Positions 57,294 through 64,000 of a DNA stretch of 64,000 nt are shown here, one piece after another. The stretch spans positions 1 through 64,000 of the forward strand of contig SAXG01000115.1 in NCBI GenBank assembly GCA_012932865.1, written 5' to 3'. Numbering within the stretch: the stretch's first letter is position 1; every line of letters starts with the position of its first letter. Below the pieces are notes generated by a model. That model saw nothing but the letters and a program-made list of their open reading frames with translations, had not been told where the DNA came from and did no database searches. The translations under genes and the position numbers were made by a program. This DNA is from Amylostereum areolatum. Lineage: Eukaryota; Basidiomycota; Agaricomycetes; Russulales; Stereaceae.

Positions 57294-59661
57294 ATGCGCG
57301 TCATCACCTCTGCCATCTTACTGGCTCTTTTCCACCCGGTCTTCGCCCAATATCAGATCTGGGACATCGTTCGTACCTGCCTCGTCTCATACTCTCGACG
57401 TTTCGTGCTGACCGTCGCTGGAAACAGTGGCAGACGGTCTGGGATCGCTCCAAACTGTTCACATCCCTCAGTCCGTCCCAGCCTATCAACTTTGGCTCCC
57501 CCGGCACCATCGGCGCTGCGGATATCGAAGTGGACGATACGAGCACCTTCCAATCCGTCTGGGGCTTCGGCGGCTCTCTTAGTGCGATTTCGCTTCCTTT
57601 TTCACCGATGTATGCGCGAATATCGCTGATCGAACATCATATGCATCACAGCCGACTCGTCCGCGTTGACACTGAACAATCTCAAGGTGCGCGTGCCGTG
57701 CTACGCCTGTCACCTCCGTGAATGTTGATTCAGATCGTGCTTAGACCAACTTCCCGTCTACGTACAACACCCTCTTGCACACCCTCTTCGATCGTGAGCT
57801 CACGCGCACTTTGATGTACACAACGAATGAACTAAACCGGGACGTACAGCGACCGACGGCGCTCAGGCGGCTGGGCTCTCTTTCATCCGCATCCCTATCG
57901 GCGCCTCCGACTTTTCGGCCAAAGGTATGTCTTACCTTGGGGGTGCATACAAGGTCTCTGACGCTTTGTTGCAGATTACAGCCTCGACGACACCAGTGGT
58001 GACACCAGCTTCAATAAATTCAACATCAACACCACGCCTTCCTACGTCTTTAGCGTGCTCAATGATATTCGTGCCATCAACCAATATCTCCGAATCATCA
58101 TTGCGCCTTGGTCGCCGGTATGCTATGCCTCCACGACTCCCGAAACCTGCTTGTGCTGAACTCTTGTCCAGCCCGCATGGATGAAGGATGGTGGGACAAT
58201 GAACGGCGGATCGCTTCAGACCAGCCTTGCTACCCAATGTATGCTTCTCCTCTCCTCCCCCGGACGCTGGTACAATGTTGATGTGACGCAGATGCAACTT
58301 ATTTTCTCAAGACATTGCAAGGCTACCAGAGCAAGGGTATCACCGTCTACGCCGTCTCCATCCAGGTGATCCCCATCCATTCCGGTGCTCTGCGCATCTT
58401 TCTCATCTGTCCACGCGCAGAACGAGCCGGAAAACGAGAATGATTCGTACCCTACCTGCACGATGCCCGTGAGCGTAATGGCCCAGGTCGGCACACAGCT
58501 CCGCACTCTCATGAATAACAATGGCTTTTCTGGCATCAAGATTCTTGGCTACGACCACAACTGGTCCGACGCGGCTGGCTACCCCGTCCAGCTCGTGCGC
58601 CCTCTTCCATTTTGCAGCGCATACATCCTGTTTGTTGATGTGACGCGGGTGTGTAGATGCAACAGGCGGGCAACGCGTTCGACGGGGTGCAATTCCATTG
58701 TTATGCTGGCACGGTCGGGGAGACGGATAGCTTCCACACGCAGTTCCCCAAGAAAGAAATATACATGACTGAATGTTCCGGAGAATACGGTTCGGACTGG
58801 TGGACCGACATCAAGGTATGGGTTTCCCCCGCCCCCCTTTCCGATTTCCTTCTCAACCAGTCCATTTTCTACTAGTGGTACCTGGATAATATGTGCGTCT
58901 AGGCGCTGTCTTGCTTGTGAAGGTCTTAACTAACGCGTGGGGTTAGATTCATTGGATCAGTAGAGCACAACTCGCACTCGGGCATGATGTGGAATATCGC
59001 GCTGGATGGGTCCGGGAACCCGAAGCTGCCCGGCACGACAAGTTGTGGGGGACCAGGATGCCGTCCGATTGTGACCGTCAACAGCGACGGTAGCTATACC
59101 CTGCACCAAGAATGTATGTCCCCTCTTCTATCCACTCCTTCTCACTATCCATTCGTCGTTCGTTCGCTTATTGTTGCATGCGGTTGGCAGATTACAGCAT
59201 GGCTCAGGCCTCGCGTGGTATCCTCCCCCGCGATGTCGGCGGGCCCTTCGGCAAACGTATTGGCGTGACCGTGGGCGGCGAACTCAACTGGGCCTTGCGC
59301 GTCGGTGCGTATGTCACCGGGCGTGTTTCCTCGACCGACTGGTTACGCTATTCGTTGGTCGTCCTTAACTGGTGAGCGTATTTTCCATCTCTTCGTCCTC
59401 ACCCCTTCCGGCGCTCGTTGCATGTTTGTTGACGATTCATCTAGGGATGACAGTGCGAGCACAACATGGAACCCTCAGCCAGTACAGGCCACGATTGAGT
59501 TCAGGGGTACACAGGCGACATACACTTTCCCGGTGGGCGTGACGACGCTTTGGTGGTATGCGCCGGCGACATCGATGAACGGTACGGATGTGGACAACGA
59601 ATTCGAGAAAGACAAGTTCATCTTTCCGGGCGGCGAGGAGCAGGTACCGTTAGGTTTGTAA
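57294..59661 (+). CDS. Secreted glycoside hydrolase family 30 (beta-1,6-glucanase type)
   Basis: ATG 57294 starts a signal peptide (MRVITSAILLALFHPVFA, cleavage before QYQIWDI). Many introns interrupt it; spliced, it reads WQTVWDRSKLFTSLSPSQPI, VWGFGGSLTDSSALTLNNLK, TDGAQAAGLSFIRIPIGASD, APWSPPAWMKDGGTMNGGSL, the acid/base region VSIQNEPENENDSYPTC (about 58360-58460), LGYDHNWSDAAGYPVQL, and the nucleophile region IYMTECSGEYGSDWW (about 58755-58810). Then come HNSHSGMMWNIALDGSGNPK and a C-terminal beta domain with ATIEFRGTQATYTFPVGVTT, ending at 59661. Fungal GH30 enzymes of this layout cleave beta-1,6-glucan of cell walls. The subfamily is inferred from overall resemblance. The frame is intact across the junctions checked. 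Confidence 0.88.
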
Positions 59662-60290
59662 TAATCCATATACGAGTGGAGGTGTGTGCTCGCTCTCACC
59701 GTTCCCAACCACGTCTGTTTTCGAGCTTTCCAAGCTGTTATGACCGCGATGTTTCCCTCTCACCCTGTATCTGCCGATCCATACCCCCTGTTGTATTTGC
59801 TGTTCGTTTGACAATCTGCATGCGATTCTACCTGTTGATGTTTTGCAGTTTTTTCCCCGTCTTTCGGAGTTCGTCAACACATTTGTTTCAATTCGGAGAA
59901 GCGCCAAAGCTGTGCTCAATAGGTAAACCTTACCACGGAGAATGCGGCATTGGACTTTGCGGTGGCGCGATGTCTCCGTTCGTGTGTTTGCCGGTGCTGA
60001 CGAAACGATGTTTTGCGACATATGGATCGGGAGAGATGAGTAGGATCCGATTCTATCCGAGTCGAGGGCTCGGATTTCTCATCCAGGGTGGCGGAGCGCA
60101 GATCCTTCTATTGGAGTCGTGGCGGCGAAGTCGGAGAACGTGTTGCGTCTCCGTATGGGAGATAGGACCCGAATCCGCCCATTCGTGGACCGTTACGAAT
60201 TGCTACGCACGAGTCACTCCGTTGGCCGCTGGTCTTGGCGTTTGGTCGATATCGGGTGGAAGGGGAGGGGAAAAAAGGAGAGAGGGACAG
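59662..60290. other. Intergenic region, no gene seen
   Basis: About 630 nt downstream of the GH30 gene. The open frame continuing from 59550 to 60746 is a shadow without motifs. Confidence 0.45.
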
Positions 60291-60297
60291 TATAAAG
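60291..60297 (+). promoter_or_regulatory. TATA box of the oxaloacetate acetylhydrolase-like gene
   Basis: TATAAAG 110 nt upstream of the ATG at 60407. Confidence 0.6.
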
Positions 60298-60406
60298 CCT
60301 GCTCGTGGATGGACGATGGAGAACCATCCGCCCTCGTCTTCCTTCTCTGTCTCCTCCTCAGCGACATCCACCCTCAGCCACCTCAACCTTTCAACCACAC
60401 TCTACA

Positions 60407-61863
60407 ATGGCCCCCGGAATGGACTACACCCGCGCTTCCGAGGAGACCCAGGAGGCCTCGACTCACATCTCCTTCGTGTTCTCTCCGAGGTCCACGTCTC
60501 CCGCCCCGACAACGGCGTGGCCTGCTCCCTCCTTCGAGGGAGGGGTGTACACCAACCCGCGTCTCGACCCGAAGAACTACCTCGAGGGCGAACTGTCGTG
60601 GAACCCCGCGACGCGGCTGCGGCAGATGCTCGCACGCCCCGGGATCGTGGTATGTACAGCTTCCGTTGGAACTCCAAGTCCTTACAGTTCAGCTTGCTCA
60701 TGGGTTGTGTTGTTTAGGTTGCCCCAGGTATTTGCGATGGCATTAGTGCGCGCTGCGCGATCGAGGCGGGCTTTACCTGTCTCTACCAAAGGCAAGCGTC
60801 CCCCTCCCTTCTTAATCACTGCTCGTGTTTGGAAGTTGACCTTTGGCGATACACAGTGGTGCGGCTACGACAGCTTCCCGCCTTGGTATGCCAGACTTGG
60901 CTATCGCGACCATGAACGATTTCGTCGAGGTATGCTCTTTCCCATCTTTCTGTTGTACACATATACCCATCCGATTGGGTTGACTTGTAGAGTGGCCAAA
61001 TGATCTGCAGCCTCGACCCCACGATGCCCGTCATCGCCGACGCCGACACCGGGTTTGGCGGCCCCGCCAACGTCGCCCGCACGGTCACTCAGTACGCGAG
61101 GGCGGGCATCGCGGCGTGCCACATCGAGGATCAGGTGCAGACGAAGCGCTGCGGGCATCTCATGGGCAAGCAGGTCGTCTCGCGCGAGGAGTTCGTCACT
61201 CGCATCCGCGCCGCGGTGCTCGCACGCGACGCCATCCCCGGTGGGTCGGACTTTGTGATCATCGGGCGGACGGACTCGGCGCAGGTGCTCGGTATGGAGG
61301 AGGCGCTGTACCGTTTGAAGCTCGCGGCCGATGCTGGTGCGGACGTGTGCTTCATTGAGGGCGTGAAGAGTAAGGAGCTGCTCGAGTCGACGGTCGCGGC
61401 GCTCGCTCCCAAACCCGTACGTTCACCTCTCCGCCCCTCAATGGTTGTTGCTTGTGCTGATGCCGTCGGTGCAGGTTTTGGTGAACGTCATCTCCGGCGG
61501 ACTCACGCCCTCGTTCACCAGCCCAGAAGCCGAGGCGATGGGCGCGAAGATCATTAGTGCGTGTTTTCAGAGTCTGCCCTTCGTCAGCGGTGGTGGGCTA
61601 ACGACACGGTATCCCAGTCTTTTCCCTCGTGTCCTGCGTCGCGGCCCTCCACAGTATCCGCGCCGCGATGCACTCGCTCAAAAAGACGGGCACGGACTTC
61701 ACCTCTGCGCGCGGCATGGATCCGAAGGCGTTCTTTGAGGTCATGGGTACGGGTGTTCTCTTTCCGTCTGGCTGTGTTTAGCGTTGACGCCCCTTTCACA
61801 GGGTTGGACGAAGTCGTGCGCTTGGACGCGCAGGCGGGCGGGAGCGCGTTTAAGGTTGTTTGA
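60407..61863 (+). CDS. Oxaloacetate acetylhydrolase-like enzyme (PEP mutase/isocitrate lyase superfamily)
   Basis: TIM-barrel family enzyme. Exons from MAPGMDYTRASEETQEAS give GVYTNPRLDPKNYLEGELSW and RLRQMLARPGIVVAPGICDG, then SARCAIEAGFTCLYQ. After a GC-AG intron comes SGAATTASRLGMPDLAIATM. The large exon has MPVIADADTGFGGPANVART (metal-binding Asp pair), CHIEDQVQTKRCGHLMGKQV (catalytic loop with Cys) and FVIIGRTDSAQVLGMEEALY. The end reads VLVNVISGGLTPSFTSPEAE, LHSIRAAMHSLKKTG and LDAQAGGSAFKVV. The TKRCGH loop with QVV fits oxaloacetate acetylhydrolase, which makes oxalate and acetate in wood- and litter-decay fungi. Methylisocitrate or dimethylmalate lyase relatives cannot be excluded by eye. 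Confidence 0.8.
60792..60856 (+). other. GC-AG intron in the oxaloacetate acetylhydrolase-like gene
   Basis: Donor GCAAGC after CTACCAAAG and acceptor ATACACAG, 65 nt. Splicing makes YQSGAATTASRLG, the expected family sequence. No GT donor gives this join. Confidence 0.75.
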
Positions 61864-62162
61864 ACGCTACAGTTAGGGCCAGTACAGTACAGTTCAGGAG
61901 TCTTACCAGGGGTCTTCGCAGGCGAAAAACCTTGGGGTTTCATCCACATAGAAATTAGAATATACTTATCCACATCCAATAGATTGTTCATTTTCTCCAA
62001 GTTGCTCGTCTCCAGCGGTTTCACCGCTTTCAGACCTAATTCCTGTGTCGAACCTCGATTTCCGTCATCTCAACCAGGTTCTGTCCGCGATTTGAGCAAA
62101 TAGATAGGAAAGCACAACAGACGTATTCAACGGGACATCCGCGAGAATGGAACTTATCATTT
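61864..62162. other. Convergent 3' intergenic region
   Basis: About 300 nt between convergent genes holding both 3' UTRs. No gene seen. Confidence 0.55.
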
Positions 62163-64000
62163 CTAGAACAAACCCAGCAGGCCCTCCTGCGGATTTTGCG
62201 TCGTGATCGGCGACATTACATTCGGCGCGCGTGTGCCAGGCTGCACCGCCGGGGTCGAAGTAGATATACCCAAGCCTCCGAACATAGCCATCGGGTCCAC
62301 CTGAGCCTGGGCCGGCGCCGTTGTGGGCACACTCATGCTCGCGTTTCCGAAAATCGATACGAGGTCGTCTAGCGGGTTTGTCGACGTGCCCGAGAGGAAG
62401 TTGGCCGCGGCGGGAGTTTGCTGCAACACCTGCGTGGCCGCGAGCCCTGTCGGCTGGCCGTCCGTGGCGGGTTCGTCGTCAAAGTCGAGCAGGTTTTCGG
62501 TGTGCTGACCCGCAGCGAGAGTTTGCAGTGCTTTTTGCGTCGTGGCACGGTCGTCGGAGAGGCTGGTTGGGCAGAGGAAGAGATAAGTCTCATGGATGGT
62601 CGGCGATCAGGGCGGAACACGCACTCGTCGCCCTTTTTCTGTAGGGCATCCGCGCTAATACGGCCCACGCCGACGAAAGTCTCCGCGGGCTTGTGGTACA
62701 CGCTCGCGAGGCTTGAAATCTCGCTGATGAGTTCATTGAGCAGTGCCGCGGGGACCGTCGTCCGTGGCAATGATATAGGTGGTCGATGTGCCAGAACAAC
62801 CGACTGGGGTACATGGGGAATAAACAAGAGATATCGGGGGAGAGATCTGAAGGAAACCCACTTTGGCTGCGCCAGGGTCTGTGGAAAGCAACCGCCAGTA
62901 GATGTATGCACGGTCACGAACGTCGGGTGAATCGCAATCTTTTGTTGCTGTATTCAGTACGCGCTGAACGATGGCCTGCGATGTATCGGGCTTATACAAG
63001 AACAACTTCACGACCGCGGTCAGTGTCTGCAGTTGTACCTGTCGAGTGATGAGTCAGGCAGGTTCTCATTGCTGAGAAAAAGACATACTGGATACGACTC
63101 CTCGGTGAAGGTATCTACAAAGATACCAAGCAATTCGTCCGCGTTGTCGATCTTGTTCGCGTACTCGCCGATGATCCAAATGAGCGAGGCCTTCGCTTCT
63201 GGTTCGTCGAGCTCTTCCAGGTTGGCGCACAGGGTAGGGATAACACCCTCGTATGTAGACGGGTACCTACGGAAGATATCCTGTAATATAAGATTCAGAT
63301 CGGTCTCTGTGAAATAAATCGCGCAAAGTACCTTCATGACTACCACAGCTTCCTGCACAACATAGCTGACTCGTGTTCCTATGAGATCTAACAAGACGTT
63401 GACGCAACGTTCTGCCCCAGAATCGATTTTGACGGCAGTCTGGCCAATTGCCTTGATGCTTCTCCGCACAAAATCGACGTCGACCTCCGAGGCGTATCTG
63501 TGTTGCAGCGATCCTCAGCATCGTCACTACTCAAAGTGAATAGGGTGCCTTACTCCTTCAACTCGCTCAACAACGCATCCACGTTCTGATCATTCGCCAA
63601 TCGAACCATGATGTCCAATTTCTCTACCTTCACGTACAGAGGATCGTTGTATTTGCAGAAAAATACGCGCATTTCATTGGAAAGAATGTCTGAGCGTTTT
63701 TGCAGGAGGAGGTTGATATTGCGGAGCGCGACCCATTGGACCTCGGGAGGGGAGGATAGGAGAGTGACTAGTGGTGGAGCCATCTTGCGCACAAGTTGTT
63801 TGACCAATTCCTCACGTCGGACGCCACGCATATGGATCATGATAACCTGTAGCCTACGTCAATCCCGCACATTAAGTATAGGTAAACAAAGACATACCTT
63901 GACTGCACCCAAAACCACACTGCCATTCACATGTTGGAACTGTGGAACGACCCGTTCGCAAATATGTTCGCTCTCCTTGTCGTCTTTCGCCTCGTACCGC
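62163..64000 (-). CDS. AP-1 complex subunit beta (beta-adaptin), right-truncated
   Basis: Large subunit of the clathrin adaptor acting at the trans-Golgi and endosomes. The gene enters from the right edge. The adaptin trunk is seen as [60 protein letters not shown], then after introns [40 protein letters not shown] then [20 protein letters not shown], and [20 protein letters not shown] then [20 protein letters not shown]. Next come [34 protein letters not shown], and a hinge with a clathrin-box-like NLLDFDDE. It ends at [10 protein letters not shown] without an ear domain, as usual for fungal beta-1 adaptins. The N-terminal part of the trunk is beyond the window. Confidence 0.9.

Noticed and set aside
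59550..60746. 398-codon ORF between the GH30 and OAH-like genes
   Set aside because: No homology-like segments. It overlaps both real genes and the TATA box of the second in another frame.
1..64000. CRISPR array, rRNA or bacterial-type mobile elements
   Set aside because: None seen; the sequence is plainly eukaryotic.

Overview
This is a nuclear window from a filamentous basidiomycete, most likely an Agaricomycete. Genes are dense, lie on both strands and are split by many short (about 45-90 nt) GT-AG introns with a few GC-AG ones. Untranslated and intergenic stretches are short. There are no bacterial-type operons, CRISPR arrays or rRNA genes, and I found no convincing tRNA. All assignments come from reading translations and splice sites by eye. 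Exon junctions are stated as exact only where I checked them.

Layout. 1-9.8 kb: left-truncated BBC1/AIM3-like actin-patch gene (-), zinc-type alcohol dehydrogenase-like gene (-), lysine/proline-rich nuclear-type protein (+), Set2 H3K36 methyltransferase (-). 10.4-10.8 kb: an imperfect direct repeat. 10.9-21.2 kb: housekeeping block with the complex I LYR subunit NDUFA6 (-) diverging from PDAP1/HASPP28 (+), a PPR-like mitochondrial protein (-), a RING-CH membrane E3 ligase (-), an RRM/RS splicing factor (-) and eIF2 gamma (-). 21.8-28 kb: first ICMT-like methyltransferase (-), a glycine-repeat hypothetical protein (-), histone chaperone Asf1 (-). 28.3-33.6 kb: large Lte1-like RasGEF (+). 33.6-39.1 kb: gene-poor accessory region with a TA-flanked MITE, a PRMT scrap, and two hypothetical or decayed genes. 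39.8-47.6 kb: a four-TM protein, a small hypothetical protein, and Mcm10 flanked by two outward-facing paralogues of an unrecognised family that share an 18-nt microexon. 49.3-51.4 kb: two tandem ICMT-like genes. 52-56 kb: histone H2A.Z, a small conserved stress-like protein, an LRR-like protein related to the decayed one at 38 kb. 57-64 kb: secreted GH30 glucanase, oxaloacetate acetylhydrolase-like enzyme, and right-truncated AP-1 beta-adaptin (-).

How the genes relate. Most are core eukaryotic functions: chromatin (Set2, Asf1, H2A.Z), replication (Mcm10), translation (eIF2 gamma), splicing, respiration, vesicle traffic and Ras-type signalling. The variable content is the ICMT trio, the microexon family pair, the LRR-like pair and the MITE. 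A technical caution: at least seven loci carry a single-base frame change inside otherwise recognisable coding sequence. Either consensus errors or real decay must be resolved before any of them is called a pseudogene.
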